DNA from: Promerops cafer
Taxonomy: Eukaryota; Chordata; Aves; Passeriformes; Nectariniidae
DNA length: 64,000 bases
Assembly: GCA_013398275.1 (NCBI GenBank)
Contig: VZSE01002451.1
Location: 493,776 to 557,775, forward strand
Direction of reading: 5' to 3'
Part shown: in pieces, positions 35,350 to 50,300 of the stretch
Numbering within the stretch: position 1 is the stretch's first letter
Layout of the letters: each line of letters begins with the position of its first letter
Program-made: the position numbers and the translations under genes
The notes under the pieces: model-generated
Database searches by the model: none
Seen by the model: the letters and a program-made list of their open reading frames with translations, nothing else
Told to the model about the DNA's origin: nothing

Positions 35350-38300
35350 CTGAAATATAAATAAATATAAATATAAATATAAATATAAATATAAATATAA
35401 ATATAAATATAAATACAATGAAATATTTTTAGTTTCAGAAAATAAAACTAGAAACTAAATTTATGTTGTATTGTTCCAGCCTTTTATCNTATATAAATAT
35501 ATAAATATATAAATATAGTTTCTATTTAAATATAAAGTTGAAAGCGAATAAAGAAATCCTATAACAAATCTATAGTTCAGGTATAAAAAAACCAGCGCAG
35601 CCAGAGTGATCTTATGGCAATTTTGATGACAGCCTGAATATTTCTTGAGGCTGTCAGTCAGCCTGAACTTGCTGCAATAATAGTAGTAAACAAGCAGCTT
35701 AAAAACCAACCCAAAAAACCAGAAAGGTCAATATATTGCTTTGCTGGACAGGAATTATTCAATTCTTGGTTGTGGAGATGATGCCTTGAGGAGCTGAAAC
35801 AGAGCTAGATGGAGTTAAGAGGAATAAAGTGGATATTTATTGAAGTGCCTTCAAAGGCCACACCCTGGCAGTACCACAGCCACAGTCGTGGCTCTGCCTG
35901 GGTGGCTCCAAGATGGAAGCAAAAGAGGGCTTGGTGACGAGATCTCACATTTTTATAAGTTTTAGTCCATTTGCATATAGGAGTTAACTGTCCAATTAAT
36001 AGATTTAAATTATTATGTTTCATCCTCCTTGCTTGCTTGCTTGCCCGCCCTCCTCTTTCATGTTGTTTGTGCTTTGGGCCTGAAGTTTGAAGAGATTGTC
36101 CTTGAGTCCCCAGCTAGAACAGGATTGTTTTGTCTTCACCACCCTGTGAAAAGATCCTAGTACCACTTAATATAAAGCTAAAAGCTGCACACCAAAGCAG
36201 AACAGAAAAACTTAAGGCATCAGAGAGAGGTGTAGACATCAATATGAGAGAAACCTCTATGGATACAAGAGGAACTCACAAGGAGAGGTCCTCAGCCTCC
36301 TGACGCACGACGCTGACCCTGCTTTTCTTTGGCAGGACAGGAGAGTTCTGGTCGGACACTCTCTGGTAGAACAGCATGTAGGCATTCCAGTAGCGCCGGC
36401 GCACGTCGGGGTAGGGGTTTGCTGTGGGGAAAAAAGGCAGGCCAGGAAGGCCCTTGAAGGTTTAGTACCTTTCCCATTCCTGTATGGAAGCAAAACTGGG
36501 GGTACAGGTAATGTGAACGGCAGCAGTATAAATCTGTCAGGCCAAAACATCAGTCTGTGTCACTTTTAAAAGTGTCTGAATTATGAAACAGGTGAATATT
36601 GGAAATGTACTTGGAATAAATTCCTTAAAGCATTGAAAAGGTCAACACTATGATGCCACACAGTGTTCTGTGAAGTCATTCTCACTAGCCTAAAGTAAGG
36701 GCTGTTTTTGTGTTTGGTTGGGGTTTTTTTAAAACTATATTAACAACTTGCCATTTTGCTTTTCAGTCTCTGCTATTAAGTCTACAAAGTGCTGAGTAAC
36801 AGTGAATATGGCTCAATTCATACTAGGCCATACACAAGCTGTTCTGTCCTTCAGTAAAGGGAAGGCTTTAGGGAAAAAATGGTTCAGAAGGAGTATTAAG
36901 TCAAAGTACCTATAATGGACTAAGCTCTATTGCTACTGAAATCAGTACGAAATATGAAGCTACTGTAAATTAGTCTGTACTTCTGCTTACATTGATCGTA
37001 GACTTTAGGTCTATACTCTCCACCAAAACATTCATATTCCAGGGTTTCATCAGTCAAATCAAATTCTTCCACAACGGTGTCATTAAATTTATACCACTTT
37101 CCTTTTCCACATCCTCTGTGATCAAAACAGAACAGAAACACAACAGAAACAAAGTCAGTTGATTGTCTCAGTAAAAAAACAAACCACCCTGAATAGCCTA
37201 GAAGTGACAAGCCTGAACTCAGATTTGTTTTGACAGTAAGAGGAGAGCTTAGTTCAATCGATGTCAAAGTTGCATTTTAAAAGATAACCTTGATTAAAAC
37301 TATGAGAAGCACATCACCTGCAACTCAGTGTCACAGCAAGCCCTCAAACTGCAATACAAGGTACATAAGAATTAATGAGAATTTTATTCTATGATGTCCC
37401 ATATCACTGTGGCATTGCCTCATGACAGGTATTGAGAAAGGAAGAGTGGTTCCAGTAGAGCTCTGGATGGCTCCATGCACCTTCCCAGAACAAGAAGCCT
37501 TTAGACAGCTCTCAGACCTCCCCCACGAACCTTCTTGCCCGTTACCTCCTGTCCTTGATGAAGGAGTAGTAGTGCCCTGCATGAGCCTGGCCACTGTGGA
37601 CAATCACACCAACGAGCTCGTAGTTTTCTGTAGGGGCAACTTTCTTCCTCGGGGAGCCTCCTCCTCCCTGGTCTGTGCTCCTGCTGTTTTCCCCCACTTC
37701 TGAGGACGAGTCCTGACGAGCCATCCCCGACACAGTGTAAGGTTCCATGTTCAGCATCCAGGGAAACTGTTTGAAGAGGTATTTTGGATTAATCAAGACA
37801 TTGCAGTGTGTACACGCTTTGTGTAATTTTATGAGAATGGTATCAATACTTCCCACATTGGGAACACCAAAGCAAAATATGGAACTTCTTATGCTTATTA
37901 CACAGATGTTAAATAATAAACTCTCATTAAGGAAGTTTTTTGCCTTGCTTTCTGAAAGGACCATGAGAATGTTGCAAACAAGGAAAGCTCTAAGGAAAAA
38001 CACTTATTTTCTGTAGCACTACCATGTTGTAAGTGTAACCACATACTCAAAATCCATGCATCAAAATGTGAGGGAAAAGAAGGAAAAATGAATAGGAAGA
38101 ACAAGAGTCCACTACACAAAGTAGCTGGGGAAGGCACCACAAAGAAAAGTTTTCTTACCCTAATTTGTTCATCGTATTTAATAGAACGGCCACTCTCCCA
38201 GTCAAAGCCAAATCTCATCAGGTGAATCACCAGCAGGCTTGGTAGGACCTTAATGCAGGTGCGCTTCACTGTAGTTCTCTTGAAAAGAAACAAGAATATC

Positions 38301-41300
38301 ACCTCTATCTGATACCCCAGGCAATCTGCAGCATCCTTCTGGAGATTCACAGTAAAAATCCAGCCACGGGAAGCAGGGTGTCCATAGGATGACTGGGATA
38401 CATCTCAGTATGTTACACAAAACCTTACCATCCTGCCATCCCTCTAAATTTTCAGTTTACAACATGAGTTACAGGAATTGAAGCTTTTGTCTTCAATGCA
38501 GCAAGAGTGAGAAGAATCTAAGCATGGTTTCCATGACCATGTAATGCTTAGAAAACATCAAACTGCACACGAATCTTCTTTCACAAAAATTAAGAACCAA
38601 TACCTTTTCTTTGCACTTTTCACAGTAGTATGCATTGCTTCCTTCCAGAACCTCTCCTCTAACAAACTGATCCAGTGATATTTCCAGGCTTTGACATGAA
38701 GTCACACCAAGGTTGAGAGCCATGAAGGCTTCCTCACGCTCATACCTGAATTCAAGAAGAAAAACAGATTAGGACTTACCCAGCTGGCAGGAACAAGACA
38801 TATGTTTAGGAAAAAATATTGCATTTGCCCCACAGCTATCAAAGCTGTGATGCTCACAGGAGCATTTTTCTACTTCCCAGTGCTACTTTGACCTACATAT
38901 TTCAATAGTTCTGGGAGCACATAAACTTGGTAACTGATGCATTAAATGTGACATTACCTGTGAGGACAGTCCTTGCAGATCTTCTGATCAGAGAAGATTC
39001 CTTGAAAAGTATTCTTAAATATTTGGTCTCTTCCTATTTTCTGTTGGAGATGTAAAGTTAGACATCAGTTGGATGTCATGCAGGGTGGAAGACCAAGAAA
39101 TCAGTAAGAATTTTAGACTCATGAATACTGTGCAGATTATAAAATAAGCCAGTGGCTCACTGCCCTTTTTTCTAAATATCAAAGCAGAAAGAGAAAAAAG
39201 GTACCAAAGATATGCATATGAACCAGAAAAGAAATTGCTGAGGTTTTTACCTTGAGGTACTCATCCATTTGATCTATAAGACTGGTGAAGAACTCATAAG
39301 CATCCTGTTGCTCTCTAACATAAAGTTCCTTATTCCACATCTTGAAAATCTATATAAAATAAAAATATATGTTAAAAGGTGGTTGTTTCATACACTAAGA
39401 AAAGTAATTTTTTATACAAATTTGTTATTTTAACATGTTTTGAGTTTTTGAATTAGAACTTATTTTTTAAATTCTGCAATGAGAAAAGGCTGAATAAATG
39501 ATTACTTTTTAAGGAAAAAACTATAGATTTTCAACAAAAAGATGCAATACCTTCCAGAAGTTCTCAGGTACATAATACTGTAGCTTGCTTTCCATCAAAT
39601 GACCAAAAAGAGATTGAACTTGATAGAACACGTTGTCATCAGGATTGTCAGTATCATCATCAATGGAAAGCAAGGCCTGGAAGGAAACAAATAACCTTAT
39701 TAAATTGGTTTTTGGAAAAATCATTACTCTAAGCTGTCATGGCACACAGCACTACAACTTAAAATTTATGTATTTATTGTGCATATTTATACAGACACAA
39801 TTGACTTTTCATTTTACAGTCTATTTACAAATGGTGCTAAGATGAAGTGGTTCAAGTGAAAGTAATTCCAAAAAGAGAACTTTATTGGATGCTGAACTAA
39901 TTACCTCTGGGAGACCAGGCTGCATATACAGCTGCTGGAAAACAGCATTCATGTAACAAGTAGCACCACCATTCTTCAGTCCCACAAATCCAGAAATGGA
40001 GCGACTGTCCACTGGTGGAAGGTACTAGAATGACAAATACATTTTTTGTCCCCGTAACTTATAAAAAACCAGGAGACTTCAACAACGTTCTGCAGCTTTT
40101 CTAACCACCTTTACATTGTAGAATCACAGAATGGTTTGAGTTGGAAGGGACCTTAATCCAGCTCCACCCCCTGCCATGGGCAGGGACACCTTCCACTATC
40201 CCAGGTTGCTCCAAGCCCTGTCCAGCCTGGCCTTGGACACTTCCAGGGATGGTGCAGCCACAGCTTCTCTGGGCAACCTGTGCCAGGGCCTCACCAACCC
40301 CACAGGGAAGAGTTTCTTCCTGATATGTAACCTAAAACTACTCTTTCAGTTGAAAACCACTCCCCTTGTATATGACCTGTTAAGAATGATTTAATGGAGA
40401 GTCAGGAATATAAACTCTGAAAAACTGCAAGACCACTGTATACCGTCATTTAAATATTTAACATATTGCACAACACTGTTGAAAATGGCCTGAAATGTAA
40501 TAATAAATAAAATTTGTGATATTTAGGAAATACTTCCTTCTTACTCAGATAATAAAAGACAAAGACACACTGGAGTATCTGCATTTACCCTTAGCTGCAT
40601 TGTGGCATTTTAAATTGAAGACCATGGAAATCTCATGAATGAAGCAACAAAGTAAACCATGCACTCCAAACCATGCTAACAAATAAAAAAAGGCTTCTTG
40701 CTTACATCAAACTCCTTGGTGAGAGCAGGGTCACACTGGTGGTGCATAGAAAGCAGCTCCTTTGTAATAAGCTGGAGGTTGGAGGGTGAGCTATCAGCCA
40801 GCATTACCAGCACTTCATAAGCAGCTAATCTGCTGTCTGCTGTACTGCACCTGGGAAGAAAACCACATCTGAGATCTACTGGCTAGATGACTCAATTCTT
40901 TCTAATTCCAGAAAGCTGTATTACTCAGAACAGGCAACAACTAATGTTCTAAAGAACACTCTGAGTGATCAAACACTCCTGAGAGACTGCAGAGTGCTAT
41001 TTTTTTTTCTTTCTTGGGGTAGGAGAATGGGGAAGAATGCAATGAGCAGAGTGGCAAAAGGAATACTCCTTTAAACAAGCCTCCTTTACTGACAGGGATA
41101 CACTTCCTAACACTCAGCAAGGAAAAGGAGGTGCTTGAGAAGATGACACAGTATTGGCTGCATGTCTGAGGACAGACAGACAGATACTCTCCATCATGTA
41201 ACACTGATGGAGACAAAATGACTTTTTTACAGGGAGGGAAGCTTGGGAAGAGCTAGACAGACAACATCCTTGCTACAAGAGATGAGCTTAGACCTGAGCT

Positions 41301-44300
41301 AGACCAGTACAAAACCCTCCCAACTCAGCTGTTTTCAGTAGTCACTCAACACAGCAGCCCTTTCTTCTGAAGGCCAAAGAAAAGGCTTTATTTACTTTAG
41401 GCAAACAAAGAGCATGCTTGGGATGAGCTGCAATGGAGCAAAGCTGGAGCAAAGCACTAAGGTGGATCAAGTCCCATTCATTTCAGGGGTTGGTAAATGC
41501 TCCACTGGAACCTTCTTTTGGGTTTGTGGAAAGGCAGTGAGGATATGCTTGATCTAACACCAACTACTCAGTGCAACACAAACAATCCAGCTGCATTAGC
41601 TCAGAACTCCACATGAGCTAATTTACACCCACCCCTTCAGACACTGTATGGCCATAACAGTGTGACAGGAAGGAGAAAGCCCATTCCTTCTTCTCCAGTT
41701 GATCTATTCTGGACTGTATCAGCTTTCTCAGGTGCAAGGAGACTTGCTTGGTGTTAGGTTTCTTACAAAATAGGTAGGGAGAAGGGAAAAAGAAAGTAGT
41801 GGAACTTCTGAGATTCTCTTTTACAAGGAGCTTGGGAAGTTAATTTCCTGCTCATGCTCCAATTTAGCCACCTTCCCAAGCAGTAAGGAGCTAAAGGAAT
41901 ATTCTCTGGACTCATGAAATCAGCACTCAGATGTGCCTCAAGCTCATCATTCATCTAACAAAGCACAGACTTTGAAGTACAGAAACGCAGGGATACTGGA
42001 TCACACAAAAATGTATAAAATGCTACTTGGGAATTTATGTAGGAAGTGTAGAAAACTGGAGAAATGCTCCACCACTGGTATTAAATCCTACTGTCTGTAG
42101 GATTTAATACTGACATTCGCATTCACGACATTCATGACAAAACTCAACATTAAAAAAAAAAGAATTTTTACTTTGGATGAAAGTCTTGCTGACTGATTGC
42201 AGCACTGCCTGCTGGGGAATGGCTGTTCAGAATAATCCTGGATGCTCGGAACAGGAAATCATCCAACAATGGCTTAATCAAAGATGAACCTGAAACACAG
42301 CAAGCCACATCTACTGTTAAATACTTACATTATCACTGCAAATGCCAGAAAGGTGTTTCATAACAACAAAATCACTTCATAGCACCACATCAACGAATGT
42401 TTTATCAAATATTAAAGGTACTGCCAGAATCAGTCCTTATAGCTCTGTATCACTTCTACTGATGTCTTCACATGACTGTCTAGTCATGTGTTAATGCAGA
42501 ATCCACACCAGTCTGGTCAATTTAAAGAGGAATACTCACCAACCATTTCCTTCTCTGCCCCACAGAGTGAAAGGAGAGTCTTGATGAGCCTCAAGTGTCC
42601 TGCTAACAGGATGTTATCAGCCTCACTGGTCTCGCACTCAGCCGTGCGGTTGGGCTCAAAATTGTCCAGCCAAGTGATCTCATCTTCTAACATGGCAGCT
42701 GGGCTTATCTTCAGCTGCTCCATTTCTGATGCTGCAAGGAAAAAAAAAAAAAAGGAACACAGTGAAAATTAGCAGCTTTGGAAATGCAGAATATAAATAC
42801 AAAGAATTTCAAACAGTTTGGTAATGGTCTTGTTTTGTCCCCATGTGTATGAAGTAAACCTTCCACCAAGGAACTCAGTTCACTTTCCATAAGGAATGAG
42901 CTGCCCTGCAGCTACCCAGTGCCAAGAACAGACCATGCCAGGCCCTAGCAGGGGACAGCCAGCACACTGGCAGGTCACTCTGAGTTCAAGGTGTGGTAGC
43001 CCCTTTCTGCAGGCAGTTCTACATCTTTTCTACAGAAGGAAGATAAACCTGGAAGCTGCCATCAGAATGACCGAATCAGGAGTCTGCACATACTTACATG
43101 TCAGGTCATCCAGTAATTGACATCTCAGGTCAAAATATTCTGTACACTGGGACAGAAGTCTGAAACAGATATAAATAGAAGAAAGGTATACTTAAAATCA
43201 TAAACTTTTCTCTAACCAGCTGTCTTTAAAGTCTATGTGCTCTGTCCATCTAACCCAAAGCAGCATAACCATCTAGGTGTGCTGCTGCATGCTGCAGCTT
43301 TAAAAAAACATTCCTTCCCAACAGCTACTTCTGAATGTTAGGAACCATATTTAATCCTCATTTCTTCCCTCACCTCACAGCAATTCTAATTAGTTATCAG
43401 TTGACAATAAAACAACAACATGCTTTAACTTCTCACCTACTCCTCTAGAAACTGCAGGACGTCTACTTCCAACATTTGCCAAGTGCTCATCCCTTTTTCC
43501 TCAGAGCTTCTACAGTGCTGCTCATTTCAAAATGTGCCAGATTTGCTTCCTCAATAAACACACATGTGACCTACCTCTGGTTGATTCCTCTCATGATGCT
43601 GGTTGGTGACCAAAGGGGCAGCTGGGCCCCAAGAACAACGCTCAGGAGGAACTGGTTTGGCTTCTGTACATCTGGGTGAGCTGATGTGTCTGTCTGGCTG
43701 AGGGTGTACAGCTGGTCACAGGCAACGCGACGAATCTGGAACAGTGCCATTGTCATTGTCAAACACCAGCAGCTACTCAGAGGCTGCAGAAATCCCCACA
43801 CTCCTGTTACGTTAGAAATCTAACAGAAGAAATGGACATTGCAACGTGCAAACCAGGCTGTGAGCTCTGCACCCACCAGCCAGGGTTTCTGGGAATTTAA
43901 CAAACACTGTCCATCCCTGAGTGAAAACCTCTGATAAACACAAATTATAAATAAAGGGGAAAGAAGCAATGACTTCATGCAAAATAGATGACGATGATGA
44001 TGAAATGAAGTAAGCATAAAAGTCAATAGATTTTAGAGTATCCAAGAAAATCTTAAATAAAAAAGAATGAATTTTAGGAGGGTTCTGACACTTGGAAAAA
44101 AATTTCAAAAGTTCAGAAGAATCCATTAAATTTTACCCAAATCAAAGTTACTTGAAACTTTCCCTAAAGTACTAGTTCTACAGAATTTGTGTCACCAAAA
44201 TGAGACTATTTTCTTTAGACAAGTCACAGCACAGTCCTGTGCATCTCATGGATGAAACAAGCCTAGAAAATGTAATACTACAGCATTTTCTATCAACCCA

Positions 44301-47300
44301 TCACCAGAAACTGGAATTACTAACAAATAATTAATAATACAAAGGTTCTTTATTCAACAATAAGTTATACAAAGGTTCTTTATTCAAATACTAATCTGTG
44401 GGAATACTTGCAATAAACTATTTTATGTTCAGACCATATGAAATTATCAAAACATACACATTTCAGAAGGAGCATTTAGAAAGTTTTCAGAGGAAGACCC
44501 TCACCTCAGCACTTGGTGATCCAAGCAGAATATCAATGATGAAATCAGCAACACAAGGCAAATTGTAAAAAGATCCTGGAACAGAAGAGTACCAGGCTAT
44601 CATATTAAAAATAATATTTTAAAATAAGTCAGTTATAGTCCTGCATTAAAATACCACAGGACCTAGAGGACATCAATACAGAAAAGCAGAAAAGGCTAAT
44701 TCCTGATCCTTCCCTCACCAGAGGCTGCCACCATGACAAAACAGCATTTTCCTTGCCTTCCTGCACCACCAGTGTTTACACTTCCTGTACACAAAGTCTC
44801 AAGTACTAAACAGGAGCTATGCAAACAGCAGCACTTACAGAATTACAGACTTCAAAGGCAGTGCAAATATTTATATTCTGGCAGTAAGTCAGCTTTCCCA
44901 AAACATTTCACCAAAGCATGGCATTACATGCCTTATTTCAGTCCTGGGAAAAATATCCCTGTAATTTTTAAAGAAATGTTCTGTTTTTAGCTTGAGCTGT
45001 CTCAGCTAGCAAAGCTACAAATTTTGCATTATTTTTTTTTTTACTTGTCTGTATCCAAAAGCCTCGTCCCACCTGGCTTATACTCCAAATAGTGAATAAT
45101 CCAATTTTTTTCCATACCTAGCTGCTGACTACGTAGCTGAAGGCAGGTTACTAAGAGAGACAAGGCTTCCCCAGCAATGAGAGCATCTTTGGTGGACACA
45201 GACTGCTGCCTCACACAGATCCCAGCGTGCAGCGCCGTGGGCTCCCCTTCACTTCCTGAACTGCAGTTACTTCCTGCATTTAGAAAAAAAGGAACATGTG
45301 CTGTAATTCATTACATTTTACTCAGATGTTTTCAGCTTTTGGTCAGTTCTCAAATTTAAAAACTTCTCTGAATGCCTGGTGAATGTACATAAATTTGCTC
45401 AGATTTTTTGTAATTTATTGTATAATGTCTCAAGCTGGAGGAGACCCAAGAGGATGAACATCCAATGAATTCAGCTTCAAGCTCCTAAAGTGTTCAATTA
45501 AGATTAAACCAAACGTTTTGAGATTGGTTTAGGGGCACAGTTAACCCACCTGAGCTGCTAAGTCTGTTCCTAATCCCAGCAGGAAAGAGAGTGTTGCTCT
45601 CTTTGATGGGCTGACTACTTCCCACGAGGTCCAGGCGCCCAGCAGCAGCAGCCCACGAGAGGCGCATGAAACAGGCCACTGTGGAGGTGAAATCGTTCAC
45701 CTCCATGGTCTGGAGGAACAAGAAACAGCAGTTACTCCTGGGACACTCAACAACCTTTGCTCACCACAGGGATGAGAGGAATGTATCTTCTGGATCGTGC
45801 CAAATTGACATTTACATTTGTTTTCCTCTCTCTTCTCTACACGGGTTCAAGGATTCAAGAGTCTTTTTGTTCCCAATGAGAGATTGGTATTGCTATCCTA
45901 GGAAATTAATTTTTTAATTCTCCACCAGGATAGATACCCTTGCCACCTATGTGGAGGCAGGCATGCTGATTTCAATAGTTCAATCCATTTGGGAAGCACT
46001 GCCCAACAACCTAACACAGCATTCTTGTCACATTAACTGTGAAGTTTCTTCCAACTGGACTCAATGGGTTTTCAAAAAACATTTTTTTAAGGTACTGAAA
46101 ATAAAAAAAATGTCTTTTTCTCCACAGTACCATCAAGCAAATTTAATTTTTAGTGAGCTATTTGGGAAAAGCTTGTTCAATTCTTTCTAATTCAAAGTAT
46201 CATGGATTATAAAGCCACAGGTTCAAGCAGGAATCTTCTCCTTTCAATTCACAGAAAATTAACAAGAATAAGATCTTAAGAGTTAAGCGTGACTGAAGAT
46301 AAATCCCAGGTAAGATTTCTGTGTACATCTATTTCTTGTAAGCACTTCTGGGGTACTGCTTCCCTTTGTAGTGCCAAAATAATTTATGAGAATACATTAA
46401 AATTCAGATCAAGACTGGCAGAGAGACTGATGGTCAAGATTTTCAGAGGCTTTTAAATGGAGCCAGGGCAAAAACCTGTATAAAAGACAGATTGATTAAA
46501 AATCTCAGAGTTACACAGCTGTCATTGGAGATGACACTGCTACATCAAAACCATCAAACACTTCCTTACTTGTATGGCAACTCTTGCAGCTGGGATGATT
46601 TCTTCCACCCTGATGGAGGATCTGTCAGACACAGAGAGCTGGCGGTAGGAGGACTTCTCAGGAGTTCCACAGATGGACATCTGCCTGCTCGCCTGCCGGC
46701 TCACGTTGCGGAAGGGCCGCGAGGACAGAGCTTCCACCCCATCCTTGATGAAATCCTCATCCAGCAGCGTGGGCATGGTCTGCCCAACCAGCAGGAACCT
46801 GCACTCACAGGGTAAAAACATCAGGATTGTACTGGAACGCTCGTGGAGTGAATGAAACAGAACTCCAAGTACCAACGAATCCTAAATATTAAAAGCTTCA
46901 TGCTAAAAGCCAAGAAAGCAGCACTTTCTCTAACGAGAAGCAATTACATACCTTGCAAGCTGCAGGCAGATGGAATAGACTCCTTGTCTTGTTTCATAGT
47001 CCACCTCTGATGGGATGGAATCTCTCTGCATCACATTCACCACCAAACTTAAAAACAAATCGATAAGACAGACTCCATTTGGAAATGTTTCACATTAGGA
47101 GAGCTGCAATTAATTTGCCTCTATCTTTCCTTCCTCTTATTCACTCAGCTGAGTCCCAGTTCAAAGTGACTTCTTTGGAGGCCAGCATCCTCATTTTCCC
47201 CTTTTATATCTACAGATGGAAGCTTTCTGCTCCTGCTGGAAAACCCTTCAAGATCTCTTGGGCAGAGGAGCGTCATGGATAGAATTACTAAGAGCAAAGT

Positions 47301-50300
47301 ATACTTGATAAATCTCACACAATCAGTATTGTCAGGTCTTCCAAACCACTCACACTGTGCCTCAACTCTTATCTGAAGAGTCTGAATTTTCAAGACTGTA
47401 ATTACAAATTTAATTTGGTTCCCACTTCATGACCTATACTTTGCTTAAAATGCCCACTGGTGTCTACACAGAAGAGTGCAATGTACACGCTTGCAAATTT
47501 GAATTGAAACACTTCAATGTCAAAAACTATCCAAATATCAACTACTGTAGTACAAGCTACATTTCACAAGCTTATTTGTGCCTAACTTGATTTTGAGGTT
47601 TAATGACATGTACTCTCTTGAATATGACAGCTACTGGACAGTGGTAAAACAGCCTTGGGTGGATTTTTTTCTCTGAAAAAGAAGCTAACAGGTGTATTAG
47701 TGTGGAAATAGGAAACCACACACAACTGCTAACTAAATGAAGTGCTACAAATTGAGTCAAGATTTTGAAACCCAACCTCAAACCTCCTGCTCTGAGGAAG
47801 TTTTCACAGAAAGACTTGGCACAGTTTCTTGCCATTTCATCATCTGCAGTTGGCATCAGCTTGGAGCTCAGCACCTACAATTAATAAATAAGCAGATGTA
47901 AACTACCACCCCTCTTAGTGTTCTTTACCTGTTAAAGTTTGAAAGTGTAACAGAAAAAATCCACTACAAATGAAGCAATTAATAATACACAAAACTGTAG
48001 TCAGTAAGAGAAATCTCATCTATTCAATGAATCTCAAATATTTAGGAGAACTATGGCAACTACACGTGTTTACTGTGAACCAAAGGGCATTTTGTTCTCA
48101 CTGCAGTTCACATGTTAAGGGAAGGGATGAAGTACATGGAATGTCATCTTCTGGTTCACTTGGTGCTTCTTAGGAACCCAAATTCTTCTTGGTTCTGGAT
48201 TTTCAATTCACAGTACCCCATAAAACACCCTACAGATGGCTTACTTATTGATTCACACCTTCTGAAATATAATTGTACTGTTATTATTCTGGTGTTTCTT
48301 TGTAAAAGATAGCTCAGGTAATTCTAGAGGCCTTATGAACATCACCACTCTACCATCCCTCCTGTTATAAATCAGCACTAAACTTCAGAGTGCAAATACA
48401 CTCAGAAACATGGCCAGAAGGAAGTCTGTGGTTTCTGTGGGTCAGTTCTCATTTATGTTCATAATCCATTTCACGTCACATAAAAAAACCCCAACACCCA
48501 AACAAACCAACACACAAAAAGCCCCCCACAAAAACCCCAAAGCCATCAACCAAAAAAACCCCAGGCCCTCTCAAAATCCCAGAAAACCCCACAGATATTA
48601 TTTACTTTCTTGAAAAGTCTCCTTAGCATGTACAGCCAACAATTCTGCAAACAAAATACATCTCTTCCAGGTTCACAGATCAGAGGAATGTTTTACAGAG
48701 TTCCAGGCATGAAATCTTATCACCCCCTGGACATCTGCAATATTCAATTTTCATCTCTTTCATACGTTCTGCAAATTTCCTGTGCACATTTTTTTTAGAA
48801 AGCAGTTCAGACTGGTTCCCATCTTTTCACCAGATCACCAGCTGAGGGGATAAAAAAGCACATATTCCTTTTCCTGAGAGAAACCATCTTCCAATTGGCT
48901 TGACTGGAACTGAGGAACAAGTCCACTCATAATCTCCACATCTAATCCAATTTATTACTTCTCATCCCTTGCCAGAAAAGCAAGCAATTTATTACTTGCT
49001 TTTATTATTTTCTCTGGCACAGAAGCAGCAGATAACTGTCCCATCCTACTGTAATATAAGCTGTCAGTTCAACAAGACACCCTAAACCATTTGGGTTGAG
49101 TTGTAGAACTTGTCAACATATTCCAAAGACATAATCAAGTATCTTTCACTCCAGCTGTACAGAAAAGGGGGAATCCTAAGGCAGGAGTGTGATGACAGTG
49201 TAGGAAGATGAAGAGCTAACATTAGACTGTGGAAACCTAAAGGGAAGCAACCACAAGAAAATTCCTACAGTAATCTTGGCACACACCATGAAGGAAAAAG
49301 AATAATTTTGTCTAATGTTCTGGAAGCAGTTGGCAATTGGTCCTCCAACCTCAAGTTGTTCAAGTCACATTTGTCCTTGTAAACAGTGGGACCTGCAAGT
49401 AGAACTAAACACTGTCCAGGTTTGAGTGTGCAGATTACTGTGTCCTACCAACAACACCAGCTGAACTCCTGTGATCCTTAAAATCCATTCACTGAACTCT
49501 AGGAAAGAATCTTTACAGGGCCCAATCCAGCATTTTGGCTAAAGAATTTAGGAGAATTCTTAGGGCTAAAATGTTCTATGTATTCCACTCTACCTGTGCA
49601 GCCAAAACAGGCCAGAGGCCTCTTGGTAGAAGCCCTGCATGTTTGGATAGTGGAAATACTTCCCAGCTGAATGCTTTGTAAAAAACACTCCTTAGGCAGA
49701 AAATGGGAGACTTATACAGCACAGAAGTTGCTGACAAATTTAATCAAGCAAAACCAATCCAACTTAAAATAGCTCCCATTAATTTTTAAGGGCCTATTTT
49801 TAAAAATATATATATTTTTATATATACATACACTAAAAATTGCATATTCAGAGATCTAGAGATTCAAGCAGGAATTTTATCTGAACAGTAAGAATTTGAT
49901 GTTTCTTTGCTCCTCTCCATTTACTTCAGAACACTTCTTCCACCTTGCAAATCACACAAAGAGGGGCCTGGTTTCTCAGTAAAGTCTCTGAAAGGGAACT
50001 TTCTGTCCCTTTCATTCTGTGTAAAATTTATCACATGCATAAAAGCAGACTGTGTCACAATATTTGCATTTTTCATAATGACCCCATCACAGTGGACTCC
50101 TGCCCAAAAAAAAATAGAAATACTTAACTCTTACTGCTCAGAAACACAGAAAGAAGCAAATTTGTTTTCTTACCTCTAAATTGTAGAGCACTCTGAATGT
50201 GGACATGCCTGGAGCAAAAGATCTGAAAAGACTTTCTAGTATTGAGCTGGCACTGGGCTGATGTTGGTGTTTTGAAGACAAGGACGGGGATTTTGAGGAC

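Noticed and set aside
35195..35415. AT repeat as an origin or CRISPR-like array
   Set aside because: A simple microsatellite in a vertebrate intron, with no spacers or associated genes.
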